The notes below the pieces were generated by a model. It was not told the origin of the DNA and made no database searches. It was given only the letters and a program-made list of their open reading frames with translations. From CBDCVA01 sp965222935 [NCBI: Candidatus Latescibacterota bacterium] (lineage in GTDB: Bacteria > Latescibacterota > CBDCVA01): a DNA stretch of 64,000 nt. Position numbers and translations under genes: made by a program. This document shows, in pieces, positions 8,591 through 17,493 of the stretch. Where the stretch lies: the NCBI GenBank assembly GCA_965222935.1, contig CBDCVA010000002.1, forward strand, positions 496,001 to 560,000, written 5' to 3'. The first letter of the stretch is position 1; each line of letters starts with the position of its first letter.

Positions 8591-10236
8591 TGCGCGTCAC
8601 CTGGCATGACAAGCCTCCGCGCCGCGCGCCCCCTCCCGAAAAGCCGCCGCCCAAAGCGGAGCCCGCCGACGCTGTAATCGCTTACCACGAGGCGACCAAG
8701 CACACCTACTGGAGCGTCCGGGAGGGCAATTTCCAGCTCGACTGGGCAAACCAGCCCCTCGTTTACAAACGCCTCGAGGGCGTGCCCTGGGTCCAGCTCC
8801 CCTCCGCCTTCCCCAAGGTGATGCCATCCACCTTGACCGCGCTCGAAACCCTGGCGGAACGGACCACCGAGCCACCGCCTGTCGATCTTGCCGCCGTGGG
8901 CCAGCTCTGTTACTACGCGTACGGTCTCACCGCGAAGAAGCAGTATCCAGGGGTGACTTACTATCTGCGGTCGGCGCCTTCAGCCGGAGCGCTCTTTCCC
9001 GTCGAGGCGACGCTCGTCATTCAGGACATCGAGGGGCTGCCCGATGGCGTCTACCACTATAGCGTCGCCGACTTCGTGCTCTTCCGGATACGCGAGGGGC
9101 GCTTCGGACCCCTCCTTGCAGCCGCGACGGCCGGGGCTGTGCGCGCCGATGCACCGGTAACGCTTGTCCTCTCGACCATCTTCTGGCGCAGCTCGTGGAA
9201 ATATCGCGACCGCGCGTACCGCTACTGCTTGCAAGATGCGGGCCATGCGGCGGGCAACTTCCTGGCTGTGGGGCGCGGACTGGGCTACCGCGTGCGCCTG
9301 TGCACGATCTTCGCCGACGAAGCGGTGAACGCGCTGATCGACGTGGACGATGCGTGGGAGGGAGCGATGGCGCTGGTGAGCCTTGACCCACCCTCGGGTG
9401 GACCCGAGCCGCCCGTCCCCGAAGCACTGGAGGCCCCCGAACGCCTGAACCTGGAGTTCGCCACCCTTTCCCACGAGGCCGTGGACTATCCGCGCATCCG
9501 CGAGGTCCACCGCGCCACGTCGCTCCCCGATGTCGAGGCCGTTCGGAAACTTCAAGCCGCGCGCGGCGCTTGGCGGACCGACCCTCCGATCGAGAAGCTC
9601 CCAACGCCGTTACCTGGGCTCGAAGCCCTGGACATCGAGGGGCAGGACCTGGCGACGACCTGTTTCACCCGCCGCTCAAGCCGCGATTTCTTCCGCGCGG
9701 CCATCCCCGTCGAGAAGTTCGGACCCATCCTCCGGGCGGCGACGCGCGGTGCGGCCCTCGAATGCGCAGATGATGCCGATACGCTGCCGGGTCGCGAGCT
9801 GGTGAGCGTCTGGCTCCTGGCCAACGGCGTGACCGGACTGCAAAGCGGCGCCTACTGGTACGACCCCGCAGCGCACGCCGTTGGCCTCGCAAAGCCCGGC
9901 CATTTCCGATCTGAGGCGGAGTACCTCTCGCTGGAGCAGGAGCTATGCGGCAACGCGGGCGTTACGTTCTTCTTCCTGACGCGGCTGGAGGTTTTGCAGA
10001 AGGTGCTCGGCCCTCGGGCGTATCGCTCGGCGCACATTGAAGCGGGGATCATCGGCCAGGGACTCTATCTGGCGGCGCAAGCGCTGGACCTGGGCGCGAG
10101 CGGGATCGGTGCATACTATGATGACGACGTCATCGGTTTCCTGGAGCTCGACGAGAAGGGCACGGCGGTCATTTACGACTTCGTCATCGGCAGACCCACC
10201 GACGACGAACATCTCGTGCCCGGCGATCACCTGTAA
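8590..10236 (+). CDS. SagB-type dehydrogenase, tandem nitroreductase domains
   Basis: 548 aa. FMN-dependent oxidoreductase of the SagB family. There are two nitroreductase-like halves: the first contains YYAYGLTAKKQYPGVTYYLR, PSAGALFPVEATLV and the RYCLQDAGHAAGNFLAVG core; the second begins around TTCFTRRSSRDFFRAAIP and ends AYRSAHIEAGIIGQGLYLAA with a final YDFVIG. SagB proteins oxidise azolines in peptide maturation, but this stand-alone, duplicated form has no precursor peptide, cyclodehydratase or YcaO gene nearby. The start ATG overlaps the upstream stop (TGATG). Probably a general redox enzyme of the operon. Confidence 0.88.
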   Translation: MRVTWHDKPPRRAPPPEKPPPKAEPADAVIAYHEATKHTYWSVREGNFQLDWANQPLVYKRLEGVPWVQLPSAFPKVMPSTLTALETLAERTTEPPPVDLAAVGQLCYYAYGLTAKKQYPGVTYYLRSAPSAGALFPVEATLVIQDIEGLPDGVYHYSVADFVLFRIREGRFGPLLAAATAGAVRADAPVTLVLSTIFWRSSWKYRDRAYRYCLQDAGHAAGNFLAVGRGLGYRVRLCTIFADEAVNALIDVDDAWEGAMALVSLDPPSGGPEPPVPEALEAPERLNLEFATLSHEAVDYPRIREVHRATSLPDVEAVRKLQAARGAWRTDPPIEKLPTPLPGLEALDIEGQDLATTCFTRRSSRDFFRAAIPVEKFGPILRAATRGAALECADDADTLPGRELVSVWLLANGVTGLQSGAYWYDPAAHAVGLAKPGHFRSEAEYLSLEQELCGNAGVTFFFLTRLEVLQKVLGPRAYRSAHIEAGIIGQGLYLAAQALDLGASGIGAYYDDDVIGFLELDEKGTAVIYDFVIGRPTDDEHLVPGDHL

Positions 10237-10255
10237 CGTCTAACGTCAGCGACCG

Positions 10256-11224
10256 CTAGCCACCGCGGCGAAGGCGGACAACCCGCCCCGTCCGCGCCGA
10301 ACGCCCTGCCGCGAGGGTGAGTTCCAGGGTCGCGCGGCCATCGAGTGCGCTTCCCTCGGGCGTCCTGTCCTCTTCGATAGAGCGAACGAAGTGCCCCTCG
10401 ATGGTCTCTGGGAGGGGATCGGGAGTCACACTCGCCTCCTCTTCATCGCCCTCGCGGCGCAGGCGGATCGAGCTGTCTCGTTCCAGCATGGCCGTCCCGT
10501 GCGTACCGACGATCCCCAGCGAGACATCGGAGAGCGCCGCCGACCAGCTCCCGCCAATGACGCCGCAGCCGCCGCGCTCGAAGGTGAGCATAGTCCACGA
10601 GTTGTCCTCTACGTCCATGCCCGGCTGCACCTGGTGCATCTGGGAGTAGACCGACGCGACTTCACCGCCGACCCAGCGCGCCCAGTCGAAGTCGTGGGTC
10701 TGGTAGTCCACGGTCATGCCCCCACTCTTGGCGCGCTCCGCGAAGAAGCTTCCCCGTGGGTCGAACGGCATGAAGCGGCGCGTCCATAGGCTCACCAGTT
10801 CACCCAACTCGCCACGTGTAAACAGCTCCCTGAGGCGGCGATAACCCGGCCAGAAGCGCAGCGTGAAGCCCATCTGGCTTTTGACGCCGCTCGCTGCGAC
10901 GGCCTCGACGATGCGATCGGCATCGCGGAGCTTCAATGCCAGCGGTTTCTCAAGAAAGAGATGGAGGCCTGCGCGGGCCGCCTCCACAGCGATCCGCGTC
11001 CGGATGTACGGCGGTGTGCAGACGAAGACGGCTTCGGTCGGGATCGCGCAAACGAGTTTGCGCCAGTCCGCATGGGTCGGAACGTCGAACTCACCAGCAA
11101 AATGGCGCGCGGCGGCAGTATCGGGGTCAGCGGCCCAAACGAGCCGTGCATCGGGGAGCTTGACCAGGCTATCCGTGTGCCAACGACCGATGCTACCGCA
11201 GCCGATCAAGCCGACTCGAACCAC
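10256..11224 (-). CDS. Gfo/Idh/MocA-family oxidoreductase
   Basis: 322 aa. NAD(P)-dependent sugar or inositol dehydrogenase fold. The N-terminal Rossmann motif is VGLIGCGSIGRWH, the strand FVCTPPYIR precedes the catalytic EKPLALKLRDAD with the conserved EKP lysine, and HDFDWARWVGG supplies the HD(x)xxW region. The C-terminal domain has the usual beta-sheet with TMLTFERGG. Convergent with SagB, 19 bases apart. The specific substrate cannot be told. Confidence 0.92.
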   Translation of the reverse strand: MVRVGLIGCGSIGRWHTDSLVKLPDARLVWAADPDTAAARHFAGEFDVPTHADWRKLVCAIPTEAVFVCTPPYIRTRIAVEAARAGLHLFLEKPLALKLRDADRIVEAVAASGVKSQMGFTLRFWPGYRRLRELFTRGELGELVSLWTRRFMPFDPRGSFFAERAKSGGMTVDYQTHDFDWARWVGGEVASVYSQMHQVQPGMDVEDNSWTMLTFERGGCGVIGGSWSAALSDVSLGIVGTHGTAMLERDSSIRLRREGDEEEASVTPDPLPETIEGHFVRSIEEDRTPEGSALDGRATLELTLAAGRSARTGRVVRLRRGG

Positions 11225-11316
11225 AGGTAAGACCTCTCTACCGGCAAAGGACTAGTGACCTTCCGTATGCCGTTGTAGCAGATCAGTCACGTTCCCGTGG
11301 CCGCGCTCTACTGCCT

Positions 11317-11763
11317 TCAGTTCGTACCCCCGTGCTGGCGCAGAAGTTCCGCGAGGGCCCGGTACTTCTCCTTTGTCGCGGACGACCATTGCGCCCACTC
11401 CCCTTTCTCGCCCGCGAGCGCCAGGCTGAGCAGGCTGTCGCCGGTCGCGATTCTGTGGTTGACGTTCGCACCTTTTGCGAGCAAAACCTCCGCGACCTCC
11501 TTGCGACCGTAGAACACGGCCCAGCCCAGTGGTGTGTCCTTCCAGTCGTCATCGGTCGCCTCGATGTCGGCGCCGTGGGTGATCAGGAACGCCGCTAGTT
11601 TCGCGCGCCCGTCCCGCGCCACGAACAGAAGGGGGGTCATTCCCTCCTCATCCCTGGCATTAACGAGCTCGGATTTCGCTTCCACGAGTGCCTTCACGCG
11701 CACTAAATCGCCCGCCTCAACCGCGTCCAGCATTTCGCGTGCTCCGTCCATTACGGTGGGCAT
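11317..11763 (-). CDS. Small ankyrin-repeat protein
   Basis: 148 aa. Three to four ankyrin repeats, with consensus signs GMTPLLFVARDGRAKLAAFLI, THGADIEATDD, TPLGWAVFYGRKEVAEVLL and AKGANVNHRIATGDSLL. I start at the ATG at 11763, preceded by GGAGG at eight bases, rather than 96 bases further up where the sequence is not repeat-like. No signal peptide. Ankyrin proteins mediate protein-protein contacts; the partner is unknown. Confidence 0.88.
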   Translation of the reverse strand: MPTVMDGAREMLDAVEAGDLVRVKALVEAKSELVNARDEEGMTPLLFVARDGRAKLAAFLITHGADIEATDDDWKDTPLGWAVFYGRKEVAEVLLAKGANVNHRIATGDSLLSLALAGEKGEWAQWSSATKEKYRALAELLRQHGGTN

Positions 11764-12084
11764 CTTCTGTGCCTCCGATGGGGAGGACGAATGATCTGTC
11801 ACGATGAAACGATGGGGCGATAGGCTCACATGAGCAAAAGAGGCCTCAAGATGGGCCACGCTTTAAGGGTCGTCAAGCCCCCGTCCGGAAGAATGCCGTA
11901 TGGACCCGACTTGCCATGATGCGTCGGCGGGGCCTACTCTGTGTTCAGCACCAAGCAGGGAGACCGGCCATCTTCATCGGCACGCAGTACTACCGCTCCC
12001 CCAACCCCGATTCCGCGGACTGGGACCGCGACCCAGAACGCGTCGCAGCCAGTGGCCCGAGCGTGCAGCCGCAGTCCCGATCAG

Positions 12085-12693
12085 ATGCCCGCAAAAGGCG
12101 CCGTGTCCGCTGACCCGAAGCGTTCGGAAACCCAATCCGATCGCGCGCGCTGGGAAAGTCGCTACGCCGATCGCGACGCTCCCCAGGCGCCGCCCCCCGC
12201 TGCACTGGTGGTCGAGCACTTGCATCGCGTGCACGCCGGCAGAGCGCTGGACCTGGCGATGGGCGCCGGGCACAACGCGGTCTACTGCGCCCAGCACGGC
12301 TTCCAAGTCGCCGGCGTGGATATCTCGCTCGGGGCTGTGCGCGCTGCGAAGGACCTGGCGCGCCGCTCGGGCGCCCCGATCCGTGGCATCGTGGCCGATC
12401 TCGAAGGATGGCCCGTGCCGTCCGACGCCTTCGACCTCATCCTGAATTTGCGCTATCTTCAGCGCTCGCTTTTCGGTCCCATCAAGGCCGCGCTCCGGCC
12501 CGGGGGCCTCTTGCTCTTCGAGACCTTCACCGTCGATCACATCGCTCCGCACCGAGAGCGGCCGCTCCGGCGTGAATACTTGCTCGAACGTAACGAGCTT
12601 TTGCATAGCTTCAGTAATCTGCACATCATCCGGTATACCGAAGACATGATGGATGGGAGCGCCGTCGCGAGCCTGGTGGCGCGCAAAGCCTGA
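12085..12693 (+). CDS. Class I SAM methyltransferase (TehB-like)
   Basis: About 202 aa. SAM-binding motif I reads ALDLAMGAGHNAVYCAQHG, with the GxG of the usual motif partly replaced (MGAGHN). Motif II is VAGVDIS, and DAFDLILNLRYLQRSLF and LRPGGLLLFETFT correspond to motifs III-IV. The N-terminal SDRARWESRYADRD is typical of TehB/thiopurine-methyltransferase-like proteins. The start is not well fixed: ATG 12085 lacks a strong ribosome site. It is followed after 10 bases by the epimerase gene. Confidence 0.85.
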   Translation: MPAKGAVSADPKRSETQSDRARWESRYADRDAPQAPPPAALVVEHLHRVHAGRALDLAMGAGHNAVYCAQHGFQVAGVDISLGAVRAAKDLARRSGAPIRGIVADLEGWPVPSDAFDLILNLRYLQRSLFGPIKAALRPGGLLLFETFTVDHIAPHRERPLRREYLLERNELLHSFSNLHIIRYTEDMMDGSAVASLVARKA

Positions 12694-12703
12694 GGAGGGA
12701 GCT

Positions 12704-13456
12704 TTGGCACAGCGCAAGAAAGTCCTCATCAACGGTGCGACGGGACGGATCGGCGGCATCCTCGCCCACTACCTGAACGACCGCTACGACCTGAGGCTCA
12801 GCGGTCGCCGTCCCGTCGAAGGGTTCGATGACAGCGAGTCGGTCATCGCGGAGATCGCGGATTACGACCAGGTGCTCGCGTCGGTCCGGGGCGTGGACGC
12901 CGTCATCCACATGGCCGCGAACCCCAGTGTGGATCCCGAGCCGACGCGCGAGGTCTTCGCCGACATCCGCGATCGTAACCTCCAAGGGACCTACAACGTC
13001 TACGAGGCCTGCCGCCAGGCGGGCGTCGGAAAAATCGTCTTCGCCAGCACCAACCACGTCGTCGGCATGTACGAGAAGGACCGTTACGCGAATGTGACGA
13101 CGAAGATGGACATCCGCCCCGACAGCCTCTACGGCGCTAGTAAGGCCTTCGGCGAGGCACTGGGACGGATGTACTCCGACCGCTACGAGATCAGCGTCAT
13201 CTGCCTTCGCATCGGTAACGTCGGGCCGGACTACCCGCCGAAAAAATGGTCGCGGCGTCTCTTATCCGCCTGGTTCAGCCACCCCGATTGCGCCCAGCTA
13301 CACGCCCTAGCCATCGAGACCGACCTGCGTTATGGCATCTTCTACGGGGTCAGCGGCAACCACCGGCGCTTCTGGGACATCTCCGACGCGCAGGAACTCC
13401 TGGGCTATAAGCCCCAGGACGACTCCGAGCGTTACGCCCACCTGATCGAAGACTAG
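12704..13456 (+). CDS. NAD-dependent epimerase/dehydratase, uronate-dehydrogenase-like
   Basis: 250 aa. Extended short-chain dehydrogenase: glycine motif NGATGRIGGILAHYL, catalytic YGASK (YxxxK), and AASTNHV-like FASTNHVVG region as in uronate dehydrogenases, which oxidise hexuronic acids to lactones. Sequence LRIGNVGPDYPP and FYGVSGNHRRFWD also fit that group. I start at the TTG at 12704, preceded by AGGAGGG; an upstream ATG would run through the previous gene. The GGT gene begins 8 bases downstream. Confidence 0.87.
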   Translation: MAQRKKVLINGATGRIGGILAHYLNDRYDLRLSGRRPVEGFDDSESVIAEIADYDQVLASVRGVDAVIHMAANPSVDPEPTREVFADIRDRNLQGTYNVYEACRQAGVGKIVFASTNHVVGMYEKDRYANVTTKMDIRPDSLYGASKAFGEALGRMYSDRYEISVICLRIGNVGPDYPPKKWSRRLLSAWFSHPDCAQLHALAIETDLRYGIFYGVSGNHRRFWDISDAQELLGYKPQDDSERYAHLIED

Positions 13457-13464
13457 GAGGCCCG

Positions 13465-15108
13465 ATGGCGAACACTCCACATGGTCGCCGGAGCGAGGCT
13501 TACCGCCCCGCCGTGATGGGACGGCAGGGCATGGTCGCGGCGGGCCATCCCCTGGCCGCGCAGGCAGGTCTACGCATCTTGTTGCAAGGCGGCCACGCCG
13601 TGGACGGTGCGCTCGCAACCGCCGCGGCGCTAGGCGTCGTCGAACCCGCCATGTCGGGGATCGGCGGCGACGGCTTCATCATGGTGTACGAGGACGCCTC
13701 AGGCGAAGTGGCCTGCATCAACGGAACGGGCGCCGCGCCCGCCCGGGCGACGCGCGAGCGCTTCCTGCCCGCCGGTATCCCCGAGGTCGGCATTTTGACC
13801 GTCTCGGTCCCGGGGATCGTGGACGCATGGCTCGCCGCGCACGAGCGCTACGGCCGCCTGCCGCTGGAGCGCGTTTTCGAGCCCGCGATTGACCTGGCGG
13901 ACAACGGGTTTCCGGTGACGCCCAAGCTCGCGGAGCTGATCGCCTCCCACGCGCCCATCTTTGCGCCGCATCCAGGCTCATGCGCGATCTTCATGCCCGA
14001 TGGCAATCCGCTCGACGCGGGAGAGATGCTCATCCAGCGCGACCTGGCCCGGACTTATCGGAACCTGGCACGCGAGGGACGAGACCTTTTCTACGAAGGC
14101 GAGATCGCCGAGAAGATCGACGCTGCGAGCGCTGAACTAGACGGCCTCATCACCGCCGATGACCTCGCCGCACACCGGGTCCGCCGGGATACGCCCATAC
14201 GGACGACCTATCGAGGCCACGATGTTTATGAGTACCCGCCCAATTCCAGCGGCCACGTCCTGCTCCAGGAACTGAACATGGTCGAGGGCTTCGATCTGGC
14301 TCGGATGGGCTGGCTTTCCACCGATTGCATCCACGTCTCAATCGAGGCCAAAAAGCTCGCCTTCGCCGACCGCGAGGCGTACATGGCCGACCCCGATACG
14401 ACGGACATCCCGCTCGAGGTCCTGCTCTCGAAAGAGTACGCGGACCAGCAGCGCCAGCTCATCGATCCGAGCCGCTCGGCAAGGGATGTGCGGGCGGGCG
14501 CACTAGCACCCGCCGGCGGTAGTGACACGACCTATTTTTCGGTCGTAGACCGTTGGGGCAACGGCGTTTCAATGCTCCAGAGCCTTCAGACGGGCTTCGG
14601 CAGCGGAATCGTCGCGGGCAACACGGGGGTTCTCCTCAATAACCGCATGACATACTGGCATTTAGAGGAAGACCACCCCGATTGTCTGGCGCCGGGAAAA
14701 CGCGTCCGCCACACCATGAACCCCGTCATCATCTTGTATGACGGCAAGCTTTTTCTGGTGTGCGGCACACCCGGGGCGGATACACAGGTCCAGACGAACC
14801 TGCAACTCGTCACAGCGATCGTGGATTTCGGCCTGGGGCCACAGGAGGCCGTCGAGGCGCCGCGCTGGCGTCACACCCAGCCGGGCACCGAATCCACCTA
14901 CCCACACACCTGCTCCGACGAACTGCTTCTAGAAGAGCGCTTCACCGAGGATGTTCGGAAGGGACTGGCGGCCAAGGGGCACGCGCTGAGCATCATCGGC
15001 CCGTGGGAGGCCACCGGCAGCGCGATGGCCATCCGCGCTCACCCTGACGTAGGCGTCTATGAAGGCGGCGCCGACCCCAGGAAGGATGGCTATGTCGCCG
15101 CGTGGTAA
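13465..15108 (+). CDS. Gamma-glutamyltransferase family
   Basis: 547 aa. N-terminal nucleophile hydrolase that cleaves or transfers gamma-glutamyl groups, made as a proenzyme that self-cleaves before a threonine. Family signs: GMVAAGHPLAAQAGLRILLQ, GIGGDGFIMVYE, VPGIVDAWLAAHERYGRLP, and the cleavage site GSDTTYFSVVD near residue 354. HTMNPVIILYDGKLFLVCGTPG follows in the small subunit. No signal peptide is evident, unusual for periplasmic GGT, so it may be a cytoplasmic acylase-like member. Confidence 0.92.
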   Translation: MANTPHGRRSEAYRPAVMGRQGMVAAGHPLAAQAGLRILLQGGHAVDGALATAAALGVVEPAMSGIGGDGFIMVYEDASGEVACINGTGAAPARATRERFLPAGIPEVGILTVSVPGIVDAWLAAHERYGRLPLERVFEPAIDLADNGFPVTPKLAELIASHAPIFAPHPGSCAIFMPDGNPLDAGEMLIQRDLARTYRNLAREGRDLFYEGEIAEKIDAASAELDGLITADDLAAHRVRRDTPIRTTYRGHDVYEYPPNSSGHVLLQELNMVEGFDLARMGWLSTDCIHVSIEAKKLAFADREAYMADPDTTDIPLEVLLSKEYADQQRQLIDPSRSARDVRAGALAPAGGSDTTYFSVVDRWGNGVSMLQSLQTGFGSGIVAGNTGVLLNNRMTYWHLEEDHPDCLAPGKRVRHTMNPVIILYDGKLFLVCGTPGADTQVQTNLQLVTAIVDFGLGPQEAVEAPRWRHTQPGTESTYPHTCSDELLLEERFTEDVRKGLAAKGHALSIIGPWEATGSAMAIRAHPDVGVYEGGADPRKDGYVAAW

Positions 15109-15162
15109 ACTCAGCCTATCAGGCCCGTATCTCGTTGCAATAATGACATATAGGGCTCTAGT

Positions 15163-16059
15163 CTAGTCGCCCGACCGGCACTCCACGTCCCCCATCCGCT
15201 CGAGGACCTTGACGAGCGCCTGTGTGCCCGCATCGCCGTCACCGGCCGCCTGGGCGCTGCGGAAGAGCTGGTGGATCATGCTCGTGGCTGGCAGCGGCAG
15301 GTCCATCGCTTCCGCCGCTTCGAGAGCCAGACGCAAGTCCTTCTGCTGGAGTCTTATCATGAAGCCGGGAGCGAAATCGCCCTTGAAGATCCTGGGCGCG
15401 AGGTTGTTCATCATCCACGAGCCCGCAGCACCGGCCACAACCGCTTTTTGCATCGTTGGGAGATCGAGTCCCGCCTTGGCAGCGAAGATCAGCCCCTCGC
15501 ACATCCCCAGAATGTTGCCCACGGCGACGATCTGATTGGTCAGCTTGGTGTTCTGACCCATACCGCTCTCGCCGCAGTAGACGATGTTCTTGCCCATCGC
15601 CTCGAAGATGGGTAAACACCGATCAAACGCCTCTCGCGGGCCGCCCACCATGATGGAGAGGGTCCCCGCCTGGGCGCCTACGTCGCCGCCGCTCACCGGC
15701 GCATCCAGCATCTGAGCGCCTTTCTCCGCGAGCCGGGCAGCCACGTCCTGGGTGACCTGGGGCGAGATCGTGCTCATATCGATGTGGACCAGACCCTGGC
15801 GCGCGCCCTCGATGATCCCGTCCGGCCCCAGGACGACGGCCTCTACGTCGGGGGAATCGGTGACGATGCTGACCACGATGTCCGAGGCCTGGGAGACGGC
15901 CTTAGGCGAATCGGCCGACTGCGCCCCCGCCGCAACGAGCTCGTCCTCCTTGCTGCGAGTACGGTTGTGGACGGTCAGCGGAAACCCCGCCTTGAGGATG
16001 TTTCGCGCCATCGGCAACCCCATGATGCCCAGTCCGATAAAGCCAACGCGTTCTGCCAT
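15163..16059 (-). CDS. 2-hydroxy-3-oxopropionate reductase / 3-hydroxyisobutyrate dehydrogenase family
   Basis: 298 aa. Beta-hydroxyacid dehydrogenase. The Rossmann motif is GFIGLGIMGLPMARNILKAG, the substrate site is DAPVSGGDVGAQAGTLSIMVGG, and the catalytic lysine is in GQNTKLTNQIV. The sequence resembles GarR (tartronate semialdehyde reductase), which would fit sugar-acid catabolism elsewhere in the window. HIBADH members are nearly as similar, so the substrate is open. Confidence 0.92.
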   Translation of the reverse strand: MAERVGFIGLGIMGLPMARNILKAGFPLTVHNRTRSKEDELVAAGAQSADSPKAVSQASDIVVSIVTDSPDVEAVVLGPDGIIEGARQGLVHIDMSTISPQVTQDVAARLAEKGAQMLDAPVSGGDVGAQAGTLSIMVGGPREAFDRCLPIFEAMGKNIVYCGESGMGQNTKLTNQIVAVGNILGMCEGLIFAAKAGLDLPTMQKAVVAGAAGSWMMNNLAPRIFKGDFAPGFMIRLQQKDLRLALEAAEAMDLPLPATSMIHQLFRSAQAAGDGDAGTQALVKVLERMGDVECRSGD

Positions 16060-16275
16060 GAGTTACAACTCCTCATACGTGCGGGTGGACGCCCTTGTCG
16101 AAGTTGAGCGCCTTCAATTTGTGCCGGATTGACGCGCGAAGTCAACCGCCCTTGACTGCGCGTGCCCTTCGAGCTTGACAAAGGCCGGCCGGATCACCTG
16201 TTTACCTGACCAGAGTGCGGTGTGCCAGTCAAGCCGTCCCCCGACGGCGAATCCTACCACCAAGGAGCACGACGG

Positions 16276-16701
16276 ATGAATGAGGAGTACACGCCGACCG
16301 AGCGAGAGGTGGAGAACGGGCAGAAGGTCTTCGACATCCTGGCCACCATCCCTGAGATCTCGGCGCAGAAGGTGCGCGACGACCTCCTCGTGGTCTCCGA
16401 AGCGGAAACCCAGATAGAGGTCATCGTGGACGCCGAGGAGACGGTTATCGTCCTGTTCGTGCCTGTGATGGACACGCCAAAGGAGCGACAAGAGGCGTTG
16501 TTCCACAAGCTTCTGATCGCCAACAACCACATCGTCCACGGCGCCTTCTGCATCGACGAAGAGGATGACAAAATCATTATCAAGGAGAACCTGGAGGCGG
16601 AGAATCTCGACCCGAATGAGCTCGTTGCGGCCATCACATCGCTGATTTATATGGTCGAGTCCTACGCCGATGAGCTAGCAGCTTTCAGTCCGGGCGCATA
16701 G
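16276..16701 (+). CDS. YbjN / type III secretion chaperone-like fold protein
   Basis: 141 aa, acidic, soluble. The alternating pattern DDLLVVSEAETQIEVIVDAEE, LFHKLLIANNHIVHGAFCID, DKIIIKENL and a final helix resembles the CesT/Tir-chaperone and YbjN fold. The start at 16276 has AAGGAG at eight bases. It is the first gene of the membrane-stress cluster, 40 bases ahead of the PspA-like gene. Its job may be to chaperone or regulate a partner of PspA; this is inference from position. Confidence 0.7.
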   Translation: MNEEYTPTEREVENGQKVFDILATIPEISAQKVRDDLLVVSEAETQIEVIVDAEETVIVLFVPVMDTPKERQEALFHKLLIANNHIVHGAFCIDEEDDKIIIKENLEAENLDPNELVAAITSLIYMVESYADELAAFSPGA

Positions 16702-16741
16702 TGCCCCCGGAGGATCGATGATCAGTAGAGGAGGATAACAG

Positions 16742-17440
16742 ATGTTTTCGAGATTGTTTCGGCTGGGCCGAGCAACGGCGAACGACGCGGTCAAGGTGAT
16801 GGAACAGGGCCGTGAGGTGTCGCTGACCGAAGGTGATCTGGAGGACCTCAAGAAGCAGCGCAACCAGGTGCGACAGAGCCTGGCTGAGATCAAGGCGAAC
16901 CTCGTGGAACTGGAGCGCGAGCGCGCGCAGAAGCGGGAGACACTCGGGGCGCTGGAGCGAGACATCGAGGCGCTCCTAGGGGCAAGCTCCGACGATAACC
17001 TGCTCCAGGCCAACGCCGCGCGCGCCGAGCAGCTCGACATGGAAAGCACCGAGTTGGGGAATCGCATCGAGACGCAGCGGGAATTCGAGCGTGAGGTGTA
17101 CGAGAAGCTCGAGCAGCTTACGCAGGCGGTCCGGACGACGGAGAATGACCTCTCCATGCTCCGCAGCATGGTCGAGACGCGCAAGGCGACCGAGAAGGCG
17201 CGGAAGGGTGTAGCAGGCGTCGGTGGTGGGAAGGACGCATTGACGCGCATCCAGGAGCGGAAATCGAAGGTCCAGCACGAACTGGAAAGAGCGCGCCAGC
17301 TCCAGAAGATCGACAAGGAAGACAAGCAAGATACCCTGGCCGAGCAGACGGCCGCTGCCCTGGGCCGAACGGCCGGCTCGAAGAAGCTGGACGATATTCG
17401 GGCCCGGATGAAGGCCAAGGCGGAGCCGAGCAGCGCCTAG
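16742..17440 (+). CDS. PspA/IM30-like coiled-coil protein
   Basis: 232 aa. After a short amphipathic N-terminus (MFSRLFRLGRATANDAV) almost the whole chain is charged heptad-like helix, for example ERERAQKRETLGALERDIEALL and QREFEREVYEKLEQL. Length and composition fit the PspA/IM30/ESCRT-III-like family, which bind stressed inner membranes. Similarity is by pattern and not by a decisive motif. AGGAGGA precedes the ATG. Neighbours (DUF4178, DUF350, aminopropyltransferase-like) are known companions of PspA in other genomes, which strengthens the call. Confidence 0.75.
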   Translation: MFSRLFRLGRATANDAVKVMEQGREVSLTEGDLEDLKKQRNQVRQSLAEIKANLVELERERAQKRETLGALERDIEALLGASSDDNLLQANAARAEQLDMESTELGNRIETQREFEREVYEKLEQLTQAVRTTENDLSMLRSMVETRKATEKARKGVAGVGGGKDALTRIQERKSKVQHELERARQLQKIDKEDKQDTLAEQTAAALGRTAGSKKLDDIRARMKAKAEPSSA

Positions 17441-17469
17441 CGCCGTTTCGCAACTTGGCATAGGCATTT

Positions 17470-17483
17470 GGGGCATAAGCCCC
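17470..17483 (+). other. Small stem-loop just ahead of the DUF4178 start
   Basis: GGGGC-ATAA-GCCCC ends only 4 bases before the GTG at 17488. No Shine-Dalgarno sequence is visible between the hairpin and the start, so it may modulate translation. Confidence 0.35.
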
Positions 17484-17493
17484 CCATGTGAGC

